A stretch of DNA of 36,291 nt from BOG-1363 sp043775355 (GTDB lineage Bacteria > Planctomycetota > UBA11346): positions 1-36,291 of the forward strand of contig JAYVSL010000037.1 in the NCBI GenBank assembly GCA_043775355.1. Reading direction: 5' to 3'. This document shows positions 1 to 8,170 of this stretch, piece by piece. Position 1 is the first letter of the stretch, and every line of letters begins with the position of its first letter. The position numbers and the translations under genes are program-made. The notes below the pieces were generated by a model that did no database searches, was not told where the DNA came from, and saw nothing but the letters and a program-made list of their open reading frames with translations.

Positions 1-486
1 GAAACGGCCTTCCCAAAATGCGCCGCTGCAATCGTCTTCGCGATTGGCTCGACGGGCGATTGGTTCTTTAAACGCTTTCATAAACCAACCGAGATCCGCC
101 AAGCGCGTGCGCCATAAATCAATTTTGACCGCATCTTTAGCCATCGCTGCGATTTCGGCGTCGCTTGGCAACACCGGAGAACCATCGCTCAGATACTTCT
201 TCGGATACACCGACACCCACCGACGAGCCACCTCGACCGCGCTCCACGTGTGCGCAGTCGCCGCATCCATCCGCACGATCACATGCACGTGATTGCTCAT
301 CACCGCGTAACCCGCCACTTCTGCGGCAAAACACTTCGATAAATACTGCAATCGATCTTCTAGCCATGCCTTGCGATGCTCGAACCGATCACCCGCCAAG
401 AACGCACGACGCACGCAACGAGACGTACAATGCACCCACATAGGAGGAGCCGTTCGGTCGATGAGCTTGCGACGTGCGGTGGTCAT
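1..486 (-). CDS. RAYT/Y1-type (REP-associated) transposase, 3' end cut by window edge
   Basis: An open frame runs from an ATG at 486 down to base 1 without a stop, giving 162 residues of a protein that continues outside the window. It has the HUH-nuclease signature of the Y1/IS200-like superfamily: SNHVHVIV with H66 and H68 as the HxH metal ligands, preceded by a WVHCTSRCVRRAF block (about residues 17-29) and followed by WFMKAFKEPIARRAN and FWEGRF. These blocks are typical of the longer chromosomal transposase-like proteins often called RAYTs, which are thought to process REP-type hairpins rather than carry a full insertion sequence. No catalytic Tyr is visible in the helix before FWEGRF; it could lie in the missing part or be absent. 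A 36-bp tandem repeat sits just upstream of the start codon. Family assignment is firm, activity unknown. Confidence 0.85.
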   Translation of the reverse strand, partial: MTTARRKLIDRTAPPMWVHCTSRCVRRAFLAGDRFEHRKAWLEDRLQYLSKCFAAEVAGYAVMSNHVHVIVRMDAATAHTWSAVEVARRWVSVYPKKYLSDGSPVLPSDAEIAAMAKDAVKIDLWRTRLADLGWFMKAFKEPIARRANREDDCSGAFWEGRF

Positions 487-514
487 GGGCGGGGAGAATG
501 ACGGGGAACGGGCG

Positions 515-598
515 ATGTCAATGTATTAGATGCCTGTCCTTTAGTTTCCTATGTCAATGTATTAGATGCCTGTCCTTTAGTTTCCTGTCCTTTAGTTT
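515..598. repeat. 36-bp tandem repeat, two full copies plus a 12-base partial, 5' of the transposase
   Basis: Two identical 36-base units (515-550 and 551-586) begin with ATGTCAATGTATTAGATGCC and end with CTGTCCTTTAGTTTCCT. The last part of the unit is then repeated once more (to 598). The array lies on the upstream side of the RAYT-like gene and contains in-frame stops on the plus strand. On the minus strand the core reads AAAGGACAGGCATC. It may be a REP-like substrate or a relic of transposase activity; that link is inference from position. Confidence 0.85.
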
Positions 599-641
599 GG
601 TCCTTTTCGCTGACTTTGGGCCAGCGATACACGCTAATCGC

Positions 642-1205
642 TTACGCTTTCGTTGGCGAACGCCTCAGTTTCACACCCGCAGCCTTACGCGATTTCTTTT
701 GCCCATTTTTAGGCCAAGGAAATTCTGGGACTTTCGCAAAGGGATTTCCCTTCAAGCTATTTGCCAGCTGCCTCTTTCTAGCCCTGAAATTTTCTGAACG
801 TGCGCGCTTTGACGAAACGTCATCTAGCAGCGTGGTATAGCCTCTGTAAATGGCCGCGCGTAGACAATCCTTCGCTCCAGCAACGTTTCTACGTGCTAGG
901 CTCTCAGAAATGAAACCGGCCATAAAGAAAGAGTCGCTTAGATACGCCGTCCATGCCATGAGAACCATCAAACGCAGATCTTTTATCTCTATTCCTGAGA
1001 AGTCTGACAGGGCGTATTCCAGAGTGAATTCTACCGTCTTGAACTTGCCAGATGAAAAATCATCAATGAGTCCGGCTTGTTCTTGTTTTGGAAGTGCCTT
1101 TGCTAAACCTCTGATTTTTCTACTAATTTGTTCCGCTGTAGGCAGCTTTATGAGTCTACTCAACTTCAATTTCTCTACTCGGATTTTCTGCTTCTTATAA
1201 TTCAC
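642..1205 (-). CDS. Unknown basic protein translationally coupled to trpF
   Basis: I do not recognise a family. The reading frame is longest from a GTG at 1214, but a second GTG at 1205 overlaps the trpF stop as GTGA and has an AGGAAG stretch about eight bases upstream, so 1205 is preferred (187 aa). The protein starts with a Lys-rich stretch, has a central mostly helical region (about 60-120, with hydrophobic runs such as LMVLMAWTAYL), and ends in a very basic tail (KKSRKAAGVKLRR). There is no signal peptide or clear membrane segment. The stretch looks richer in A and T than the flanking genes, with a different codon choice, which suggests acquisition by transfer. It is the last gene of the phosphoesterase-trpF run and the closest gene to the RAYT-like element. 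Confidence 0.6.
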   Translation of the reverse strand: MNYKKQKIRVEKLKLSRLIKLPTAEQISRKIRGLAKALPKQEQAGLIDDFSSGKFKTVEFTLEYALSDFSGIEIKDLRLMVLMAWTAYLSDSFFMAGFISESLARRNVAGAKDCLRAAIYRGYTTLLDDVSSKRARSENFRARKRQLANSLKGNPFAKVPEFPWPKNGQKKSRKAAGVKLRRSPTKA

Positions 1206-1876
1206 CCAGCCCACTTCCTACACGCCGCAACAAATCGGCGCATCGATTCCACGTCCTTGATCCCAGGACTAGATTCAATGCCGCTGGCTACATCGACGCC
1301 GTAGGGCTTGGTTGCGGCTATCGCCGAGGCCACGGTCAGGGGATTTAATCCACCGGCGAGAATCACGGGACGGTCGAAGGTCACTCCGGCGAGCAGGTGA
1401 TGATCCCAGGTCATTCCGGTTCCGCCGGAGACTCCGGGAACGGCGGCATCGAGCAGGTAGGCATCCGCAGGATAACCGCGTAGTTCGCTGAGGGCTCCGG
1501 CGTCTTTGACGGCGAAGGCTTTAATTACGGGAAAACGTACAGACAGGCGTTCGGCTAGTTCGGGTGGTTCGTTGCCGTGCAATTGCACCACGGAGCAGCG
1601 CGTCAGGCGCATGACATTCAAAATCCCGATTTCATCTTCATCAACGAACAGCGCGACGGCAGTGATGAACGGTGGAATTAATCGAACCAATTCGGCAGCA
1701 CGCTCGACGGTGATTTTACGCGGGCCGCGAGCAAGATTTAGTCCGATGGCGTCAACGCCAAGGTTGACCGCTGCGCGTACATCGTCGTTGCGGGTGAAGC
1801 CACAGAATTTAATTTTCATGGGAGAACATGGAAGAAAGCGTGCCTCGCACACCGCGTTCTGCTCATTCGCGGTCAT
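1202..1876 (-). CDS. trpF: Phosphoribosylanthranilate isomerase (TrpF)
   Basis: Converts N-(5-phosphoribosyl)anthranilate to the CdRP intermediate in cytoplasmic tryptophan synthesis. The (beta/alpha)8 barrel motifs are visible: MKIKFCGFTR at the first strand (the Cys is the expected catalytic base), VVQLHGNE in the middle, DAYLLDA, VILAGGLNP and GVDVASGIESSPGIKD at the phosphate-binding C-terminal end. Two starts are possible. ATG 1876 overlaps the upstream stop as ATGA (224 aa, coupled); the internal ATG at 1819 starts exactly at the canonical MKIKFCG (205 aa, the usual family length). I give the long form because of the coupling, but the 19 extra residues are not conserved family sequence. 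No other trp gene is nearby, so trpF is scattered here, as in many bacteria. Confidence 0.93.
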   Translation of the reverse strand: MTANEQNAVCEARFLPCSPMKIKFCGFTRNDDVRAAVNLGVDAIGLNLARGPRKITVERAAELVRLIPPFITAVALFVDEDEIGILNVMRLTRCSVVQLHGNEPPELAERLSVRFPVIKAFAVKDAGALSELRGYPADAYLLDAAVPGVSGGTGMTWDHHLLAGVTFDRPVILAGGLNPLTVASAIAATKPYGVDVASGIESSPGIKDVESMRRFVAACRKWAG

Positions 1877-2604
1877 TTACCTTGATACAACCGCGCGGCG
1901 AGAATTTCGGGTAGGCCAACTTCGCGAATCTTGTTCGCGGCTGCGTCGATGTCGTATTCTAAGCGGCGGATCTGCACGGTTTTCGCTACGCTGTCGAACA
2001 ACGCGTAACTGGCTTTATTATTTTCATCACGCGGCTGACCCACGCTGCCCGCATTAACCATGATCGAGATATCGTCGTCGACCGGAATTTCACTGTCGAG
2101 TGTGTACGTAATGGGATCAGTATCGAAAAATCCGACTGGCACATGACTGTGGCCAAGGAAGCCAAGTTTGGCGCCCATACGTTTGAGCGACTCAAAACTT
2201 TGCTGCGCGTCGAACACCGTTTGAATATAATTGAAGGCTTCCGGTTGATGGAAGGTGCCGTGCGCCACGGCGCAATCGGGATAGGTCAATGTCAGCGGTA
2301 AATTCAGGATCCACTGCTTCTGTTCGTCGGTGAGTTGTTCGCGGGTCCAGATCGCGGCGGCCTTGGCGTAGGCGTTGAAACAATCGATCGATACTTTGCC
2401 CACTGCCGCCCAGTCATGATTGCCGGCGATGACGTCGCAATTCAGCGCGCGAATCGACTCCAGACATTTTGATGGTTCTGCGCCGTAGCCGACGATGTCA
2501 CCGAGACAGACGACTTTATCAATATTCTCCGCTTTGATGGAGGCGAGAACCACCCCCAAAGCTTCGGTATTGCCGTGAATATCACCGAGAAATGCGTAAC
2601 GCAC
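1873..2604 (-). CDS. Calcineurin-like metallophosphoesterase
   Basis: Cytoplasmic two-metal phosphoesterase of the bacterial YfcE/COG0639-like group. All five metal-binding blocks are present and in order: GDIHGN (7-12), GDIVGYG (about 35-41), GNHD (about 61-64), VAHGT (about 113-117) and GHSHVP (about 151-156), followed by NAGSVGQPRD, typical of this subfamily. Length (243 aa) is normal. The start is a GTG at 2604 placing DIHGN near the N-terminus; no strong Shine-Dalgarno is visible. The stop overlaps the possible trpF start by four bases, so the two are probably co-transcribed. The substrate cannot be told from sequence; relatives act on cyclic nucleotides, phosphodiesters or diadenosine polyphosphates. 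Confidence 0.9.
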   Translation of the reverse strand: MRYAFLGDIHGNTEALGVVLASIKAENIDKVVCLGDIVGYGAEPSKCLESIRALNCDVIAGNHDWAAVGKVSIDCFNAYAKAAAIWTREQLTDEQKQWILNLPLTLTYPDCAVAHGTFHQPEAFNYIQTVFDAQQSFESLKRMGAKLGFLGHSHVPVGFFDTDPITYTLDSEIPVDDDISIMVNAGSVGQPRDENNKASYALFDSVAKTVQIRRLEYDIDAAANKIREVGLPEILAARLYQGK

Positions 2605-2634
2605 GAGGAGTCGCCTTGGAGGTGAAGCGAACGA

Positions 2635-3420
2635 TTAAGCTATGTCCTGACGTTTGAACAACGCCAAGCCAATAGCTAAGCAGCCTGCACAATACATCAC
2701 AGAGTAAAGCAGAGTCAGACCGAGGTACCCTAGAGACAAAGGATGGCCCGGCAATTGGATGCTGTCGTCGACCTGGAAGAGCGCGAGGGCTGGCAGGGCA
2801 ACCGCGCCCATGACCCCCATCCCCGCCGCCACGTGACTGGCGACAAAGATGGCAAAACAAGCAAGAATATTCGCAATTAACGGAAGTCGCAGCGCCAATA
2901 CGGTAGCCAAACAAGCCAGCATCGCGCCATGGGCGAGACCCAAAACATGGGCCAGAATTACCTCTCTCCAAGGTACCCACAGGTCTTCATGGCCAACAAA
3001 GTCACGCCGCGCGGGGTCGTCCTCAAAGCCAGTGAACTGGGCATACGCCAAAACTCCCAGGTGCAGACCAGCAATGACCAGAGTCGTAGCGACGATGATG
3101 AGCCAGACGCCCAGGGCTTTGCCCAACAAAAAATGTCCGCGTGAAAGCGGCTTGGCGAACAAGGTCAACGCGGTGCGACTGGCCAACTCATCGTGCACAC
3201 TTTGGGACGCACCAACCACGCCTAAAAACAGCGAATTCAGCATCGCCACCGCTACGCCAGCGGTGCATACCATGCGCAACCGATCTTGCGTTTCGAAATT
3301 GAACATGCCGAAAAAATAACTGATCACCAACAAGACCAATGACAGCGCGGTCGCCAACCACGTCACGGGTTGACGAATCGAATCAGCAACCGTCAGACGC
3401 GTCAGCGCAAGCAAGGCCAT
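2635..3420 (-). CDS. ABC-2 type transporter permease subunit
   Basis: Integral membrane protein of 261 aa with about six hydrophobic segments: WLATALSLVLLVISYFFG (about 20-37), a segment around 53-70, VWLIIVATTLVIAGLHLGVL (about 110-129), a long hydrophobic stretch around 155-205, and a final pair after 225. The sequence QSVHDELASRTALTLFAKPLSRGHFLLGK is typical of ABC-2 permeases of the NosY/GldF-like type, where a cytoplasmic loop contacts the ATPase. The gene lies 71 bases downstream of the TPR gene and 30 bases upstream of the phosphoesterase on the same strand. No ATPase gene is adjacent, so its partner must be encoded elsewhere. Cargo unknown. Confidence 0.82.
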   Translation of the reverse strand: MALLALTRLTVADSIRQPVTWLATALSLVLLVISYFFGMFNFETQDRLRMVCTAGVAVAMLNSLFLGVVGASQSVHDELASRTALTLFAKPLSRGHFLLGKALGVWLIIVATTLVIAGLHLGVLAYAQFTGFEDDPARRDFVGHEDLWVPWREVILAHVLGLAHGAMLACLATVLALRLPLIANILACFAIFVASHVAAGMGVMGAVALPALALFQVDDSIQLPGHPLSLGYLGLTLLYSVMYCAGCLAIGLALFKRQDIA

Positions 3421-3491
3421 GGGCAGCTATGAGAGGGTCCGACGGCCGCTGCTCAAGAGGGCGAATGCATTGCCACATCCGATGAAGCTGA

Positions 3492-6400
3492 TCATGGCAA
3501 GCAGCAGCGCAACAACGCCATCACCGAACGACTCGCCAGAGCGGCCGTCCATGCCTGTGAACGTTGATTCGCACGGATTAAATGCGGCACTGCGGCGGCT
3601 TGCAGGCGACGAGCCTCTCCGGCTGGGCTTTCCACGGTCGTTGCGTTGGCTACCAAAAGCAAAAGCGCCGCCGCCAAATCATGCCGCCCTGCACGACCCA
3701 ACGCGGCGGCCAGACGACGCGCTAAACGCGGAAACGGTGGTAAGGCATGCAGATCATCACGCATGGCTGGTTGAGCGGGATCTGGATGAGCCCAACCATT
3801 TGGCCACGCGGCAATCAAGACACGCGCTGCCGCCGAGCGAACCACGGGCACACTGAGACGTCCAAGACGCGCCAAACACGCCGCTTCACCGTGAACGTCA
3901 AGGGCAAGCAAGGCCGCGACTAATCCATGGTCGGTACTCGGCTGAGCACTGGCCAATGCGCGATCAAGCAGTTCCAACGCCTCACCGCTGCGGCCGCGCA
4001 CCGCCAAGCATTCGGCATAGAGCGTCGCAATCTCTGGATCGTTCTCTGCTTCGCGCCACAGCGTTTCCGCGAGCACCAACGCACGATCATACGCCCGTTT
4101 TTGCGCATGAATGCGCACGCGCTGAACACGCGCGGCACGATTGGCAGGTTCGCTTTGCTCAACGAAATCAAGCTGACGAAGAGCAATCTCAGGTTCGTCG
4201 ATCAACGCTGCCAGCTGCGCCAACAATAAGCGATTCGGAATCGCTAAAGAGCCATCCGCAGCGACTAAAACGGCAATGCCAGCGCGTCCGCCATCGGTAC
4301 TAGCGGCATGAATGGCAAGATCTTTGAGCAAGCGCTGCGTTTCTGTCGCGCTGGCGTGACGCTCCAACAACGCTGGCAACAGTTCTTTTGCTGCCACTTG
4401 CGCTTCTGCTCCGCGACCACGACGCAGCAGAAAACCACAGCGTTCGGCTTGATGCGGAATATGTGCTGGATGATCGACAATAATGCGCGACCACATGGCT
4501 TCAGCATCGTCAAAGCGTTCGGCGCGTTCGTAAAGCACCGCCAACTGACGATGTAATAACGCTTCGCTGCTGTTGGCTTCGGCTTGAGGATCAGCGGTGA
4601 AAATCAGCTGATCGATTTTCTCTAACTGAGTGATGGCTTGCGCAACATCGCCGCGCTGTTCTGCCAACACCGCCCCCAAAATAAGCGCGGGGAAAGCGTT
4701 CGCATCATAGCGCAATGCCTGATCCAGCGCTTGTTGTGATTCCAGCGCATGACCAAGCGACAACTCCAACTCTGCCAGAGCTAACCACGCGCGGCCTTGA
4801 TCGCCTGGGCCGACCGCTTGCAAATGCTGATGCGCCGCACGCCGTGCTAACACCGGCAAGCGCGCCGTCACGAATACTTGCGCTAACTCACGCCACGGCA
4901 CGCCGGCAGCGCGTTCCAACAATGCTGGCAACGGCGCGACGATGGCGGCAACTTCTTGCACATGCGTCGTGACTTCCAGGCCAGTTAATTGCAGACGAGC
5001 ACGCCGCACCAGAAGACGCGGCTCATTGGGATACGGCCCATCCAAGGCTCGCGTGCAACTACTAATCGCCTGATCGCGTAGTCCGCTGCGTTCGGCCAAA
5101 GTCGCCGCTAATTCAAAGGCTGCCAACGCTGGCTGCGGCAAAGCGAGTAACGCCGTAACGATGGTATTTGCCGCTGCATCATCACCATTAGCGATAAGCA
5201 AGTGAGCGAGCAAAGCTTGATATTCAGCGCCGCGATCCAATTCCACCGCACGACGTGCGGACTTCAGCGCCGTCACCAGTTCGCCGTCTTCGGCGGCGAT
5301 CTCTGCCTGAATCGCCCACAGCTGTGGTGCGTCGCTGGTGATGGCAAGCGCCTTGGCCACCACTTCGCCCGCCACTTTTCGCTGACCCTGTTTCCGCAGA
5401 GCTTCTGCTAATAATGCCAACAACGGCGGAGTGTCCGGTAACGCGACCAATGCCTGACGCGCCACTTGTTCGGCCTGATCAAAACGCCCGGCAGCAAATG
5501 CGTGATCGATGCGCTCGCGCCATGCCCACAGATAATCTTTTTGTTCTTCCACCGCGCGTTCAAGATACGGAATCGCCGCATCACGACGACCCTGACAACG
5601 CAGCAAAAACGCTTTCAAGCCATCGTTGATTGCTTCGCCGGGTTCAAGTTCGCACGCTTTGCGGTAGGCCGCTTCGGCTTCGTCATGACGTCCGGCCAAG
5701 GCTTTCAGCTCAGCCTGTTCACGCCAAGCCCAGGTGTACTCGGGATCGATTTGCACGGCCTTTTCAAGATTCGCCAGCGCCTCTTTGGGCTTGCCTTCGT
5801 GGCGCAATAAATCGGCAAAATAACCAAACGTCACCGCGTCATAGGGATTGAGTCCGCGAGCGTGTTCCAAGTGCGTGTACGCTTCTTGCATGCGCCCCAG
5901 CTGACGGCAAACGTCCGCTTGTTCGTGCAAAATCCACGTAGCACTTGGTGCTGCCGCAGCGGCACGCTGATAATGCGTACGCGCTTCATCCAGCCGACCG
6001 GCACGCCGAGCCAGATTGCCAAACTGAGCATGGGCCCAGGGATATTCCGGATCGTCTTCGAGGGCGCTGGCCAGTAATTGCGCGGCGCGTTCAGGATGAT
6101 CTTCCGACACCACTTGAGCGAGCTCAACTTTGGCCCACGTGGCTTTCGGATCCGTCGCCAAGATTTGTTCGTAGAGCTTGGTGGCTTCAGCGAAATTACC
6201 GTCTTCGCATTCGAGTTGCGCTAAATGTCCGCGTGTCCATTGATCATCATCGTTCGCTTCCAGTGCTTCGCGATAACGCCGCCGCGCTTGCGTGACGTTG
6301 CCAAGCGCACGCTCGCACTCTGCGAGCTCTGAAAGCGTCCAATGATTACCTGGCTCTAACACCAAGGCCTCCACCAAACGTTCGCGTGCCGGCTCGAATT

Positions 6401-6902
6401 CTCCGCCTTGACGCAAACAGGCGCCAACCCGCGCAACCACGCTGGCCTTCAATTCCGCTGGCTCTTCGCGATCCAGCAAACCATCGCGCAGGATACGCTC
6501 TAATTCACCACGGGCTTCGTGATAGCGGCCTTGATTGAAGTACATATCCGCCAATTGGTCTTCAGGGCCTTCCTCTAAAATATTCAGCGAGAGCGCTTCC
6601 TGACTCATCGCCGCACTGCGCAGATCTTCGCGCCGAACAAAAAACAAGCGACGGAAGCGATGCAGCGGCGCCGATCGACGATGGCCTGCAGTGGCTTCCT
6701 CCAACGCGCGCTCGGCCTCGACCACTTCTCCCGCACATTCCAGCGCGCTGACATAACCAAGATTGGTCCACAAATCGGTCGGCGATTGCCGACGCAAATC
6801 TTGATAACGCGTGACCGCGTCTTGAAAGCGCCGTTGGCGCATCAATTCCTCCGCCTCTTGCGTCAGGCGGTCTTCGGGTGGTTCAGGATCAAACGGTGCC
6901 AT
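3492..6902 (-). CDS. Very long tetratricopeptide-repeat (TPR) protein
   Basis: A 1136-aa protein made almost entirely of 34-residue TPR-type helical pairs from about residue 10 to beyond 1000. Examples are WTLSELAECERALGNVTQAR, WAHAQFGNLARRAGRLDEAR and WAWREQAELKALAGRHDEAE, with the W-(A/L)-x2-G-x3-A-x3-Y spacing and repeated DP/EP turns. There is no signal peptide or transmembrane segment, so a cytoplasmic scaffold is likely. The second half (after about 630) is rich in Ala and Leu and its repeats are less regular. The ATG at 6902 is the only convincing start, with a weak ribosome-binding site. It heads the minus-strand run that continues into the ABC-2 permease. TPR proteins mediate protein assembly; the partner cannot be inferred here. 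Confidence 0.88.
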   Translation of the reverse strand: MAPFDPEPPEDRLTQEAEELMRQRRFQDAVTRYQDLRRQSPTDLWTNLGYVSALECAGEVVEAERALEEATAGHRRSAPLHRFRRLFFVRREDLRSAAMSQEALSLNILEEGPEDQLADMYFNQGRYHEARGELERILRDGLLDREEPAELKASVVARVGACLRQGGEFEPARERLVEALVLEPGNHWTLSELAECERALGNVTQARRRYREALEANDDDQWTRGHLAQLECEDGNFAEATKLYEQILATDPKATWAKVELAQVVSEDHPERAAQLLASALEDDPEYPWAHAQFGNLARRAGRLDEARTHYQRAAAAAPSATWILHEQADVCRQLGRMQEAYTHLEHARGLNPYDAVTFGYFADLLRHEGKPKEALANLEKAVQIDPEYTWAWREQAELKALAGRHDEAEAAYRKACELEPGEAINDGLKAFLLRCQGRRDAAIPYLERAVEEQKDYLWAWRERIDHAFAAGRFDQAEQVARQALVALPDTPPLLALLAEALRKQGQRKVAGEVVAKALAITSDAPQLWAIQAEIAAEDGELVTALKSARRAVELDRGAEYQALLAHLLIANGDDAAANTIVTALLALPQPALAAFELAATLAERSGLRDQAISSCTRALDGPYPNEPRLLVRRARLQLTGLEVTTHVQEVAAIVAPLPALLERAAGVPWRELAQVFVTARLPVLARRAAHQHLQAVGPGDQGRAWLALAELELSLGHALESQQALDQALRYDANAFPALILGAVLAEQRGDVAQAITQLEKIDQLIFTADPQAEANSSEALLHRQLAVLYERAERFDDAEAMWSRIIVDHPAHIPHQAERCGFLLRRGRGAEAQVAAKELLPALLERHASATETQRLLKDLAIHAASTDGGRAGIAVLVAADGSLAIPNRLLLAQLAALIDEPEIALRQLDFVEQSEPANRAARVQRVRIHAQKRAYDRALVLAETLWREAENDPEIATLYAECLAVRGRSGEALELLDRALASAQPSTDHGLVAALLALDVHGEAACLARLGRLSVPVVRSAAARVLIAAWPNGWAHPDPAQPAMRDDLHALPPFPRLARRLAAALGRAGRHDLAAALLLLVANATTVESPAGEARRLQAAAVPHLIRANQRSQAWTAALASRSVMALLRCCLP

Positions 6903-6944
6903 GTGGGTTGGGTAACCGTAAGCGCCTACAGAGGCTGTCTACTG

Positions 6945-7022
6945 ATGGCTCGGTGGAGTCGCAACGCCGTTTCCTTTAGCCTGCGAGAGGGCCAACGGCC
7001 CGCTTTATGATAGCCCATGGGA
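6945..7022. repeat. Degraded relative of the palindromic element found near 26.2-26.5 kb
   Basis: The gap between the TPR gene and the response regulator contains CAACGCCGTTTCCTTT, TGCGAGAG, a GGGCCAACGGCCC hairpin and ATAGCCCA in that order. The same order of blocks (AACGCCGTTTCTTT, TGCGAGAG, a CCCCAACGGGG hairpin, ATAGCCCA) occurs in the minus-strand reading of the large inverted-repeat element around 26.38-26.48 kb. The copy here is shorter and has lost its second arm. This points to a dispersed repeat family in the genome. Confidence 0.6.
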
Positions 7023-7049
7023 CCGATCGCTCTCCTGCGTTTTTTAGGG

Positions 7050-7415
7050 TCAATCTGCTGCGGTCCCCTGTAGCGCCTCCAACAGACCGGCTTCGCTAAA
7101 CGGCTTGACCAGCGCCGCATGCGCACCAACGCGCTGAGCGACGAGCAGAAAAAAGGCGGCGTCGATCATGCCTGACATCGCCACTACGCGTGGTTGCGAC
7201 GGGTGAGCAACCGCGTTGCGGATGATGGTCAGTCCGCTGTCGACGGGCAAATTTAAGTCGCATACCACGGCCGTGACGGTGCCTGTATGCAGCGTCCGCA
7301 AGGCGGTTGCCGCGTTGTCGGCCAAGCGCGTCTGCCAGCCATGGCGTGTTAACATCATCGCCGTGGCGCGAGCAAATAACGGATCGTCATCGACCACCAG
7401 AACGATTCCACTCAT
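7050..7415 (-). CDS. Single-domain response regulator (receiver only)
   Basis: A CheY-like receiver domain of 121 aa with no output domain. The acidic pocket is D9-D10-D11, the phospho-acceptor is D53 in VVCDLNLP, the conserved Ser/Thr is S81 in VAMSG, and the invariant Lys is K104 in ALVKPF, so it should be phosphorylatable. Its ATG overlaps the stop of the upstream unknown gene by four bases (ATGA), which indicates co-translation and a shared job. No histidine kinase is in the same run; the nearest is the transmembrane kinase at about 13-14 kb, and pairing with it is only a guess. It may act by protein-protein contact with its neighbour's product. Confidence 0.9.
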   Translation of the reverse strand: MSGIVLVVDDDPLFARATAMMLTRHGWQTRLADNAATALRTLHTGTVTAVVCDLNLPVDSGLTIIRNAVAHPSQPRVVAMSGMIDAAFFLLVAQRVGAHAALVKPFSEAGLLEALQGTAAD

Positions 7416-8170
7416 GCTTGTACCTTATCTGCTAAGTGGCGATGTAACTGACAGGCCAATTGCCAACGCGGGTGCTGAAGATTTTCTGGGGAATCGGGAA
7501 GCGTACCGCTAATCAACTGGTCAATGATCGCCGACCAAGCACTCAGCGGTAGGGTAATCGTGGCGCTGCGCTTCAGTCGTTGGGCGGCATGTTGCGCCAA
7601 GGCGCGGTGCACCGCCGTGATCAACGGACCATCATGGCCAGCAAGCTTGGAACGGAGAGCGGCCGGGCGCAGGTTGATGAGCGCTTCTTCGTTTGTCCAG
7701 GTGGCCTCTTGGCTTTGGCCTGGGCATTTGGCCAAGGCCAAGATGGCGTGCGCCACCTGAAGCGGCGCACGCAATGCTTCAGGTAAATCGTCAGCGGCAG
7801 TGGCCCCAGCGGCAAGGAATCCGGGCGCTACTTCCATTTTTTCGGCTGCCGTACGTCGCAGTTGAGCGCTCAGTTTGAAGTTGGTGCGCGTCAACGACGA
7901 CGGATGAACGTCCAGTTGATGGGCGAGCTCGCGAAGCGTTCCAAGCCTGCTTTTTGCCGCATCCCAGGCGAAGCGAAAACGTTCATGGCAGGTGTCGATC
8001 TTCAGCGCGATATGACAAGCCAGAGCGATCGCAGCTACATTTAATCGACCGTCCATACCACCGTCGCGTTTGACGGAGGCATGTCGCAACGGGCGCTTCT
8101 TTACCTTAACTTTCATGAACATGTGTGGTGGATATTTGTGACCAGAGTCGGCTTGTCTATACATGAACAC
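7412..8170 (-). CDS. Unknown protein with helix-turn-helix-like segment, coupled to the response regulator
   Basis: No family recognised. The frame opens at a GTG at 8170 (252 aa), with later in-frame ATGs at 8164, 8122 and 8116 and another opening MDGRLNVAAIAL (about residue 39); the true start is uncertain. Residues about 78-110 (GTLRELAHQLDVHPSSLTR and the following helix) have the helix-turn-helix pattern of a DNA-binding protein. The rest is Ala/Leu-rich and helical with no membrane segment. The stop overlaps the response-regulator start, so the pair is probably a regulatory unit in which the receiver modulates this protein. The first 50 or so codons have a diverged copy about 370 bases upstream. 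A role as transcription regulator is inference. Confidence 0.62.
   Translation of the reverse strand: MFMYRQADSGHKYPPHMFMKVKVKKRPLRHASVKRDGGMDGRLNVAAIALACHIALKIDTCHERFRFAWDAAKSRLGTLRELAHQLDVHPSSLTRTNFKLSAQLRRTAAEKMEVAPGFLAAGATAADDLPEALRAPLQVAHAILALAKCPGQSQEATWTNEEALINLRPAALRSKLAGHDGPLITAVHRALAQHAAQRLKRSATITLPLSAWSAIIDQLISGTLPDSPENLQHPRWQLACQLHRHLADKVQA

Noticed and set aside
515..598. CRISPR-like array
   Set aside because: Units are directly adjacent with no unique spacers and no cas genes are present.
474..840. Plus-strand frames over the 36-bp repeat and the unknown gene's 3' end
   Set aside because: The repeated CLSFSFL-type sequence is the translated tandem repeat; the rest is antisense to the better minus-strand gene.
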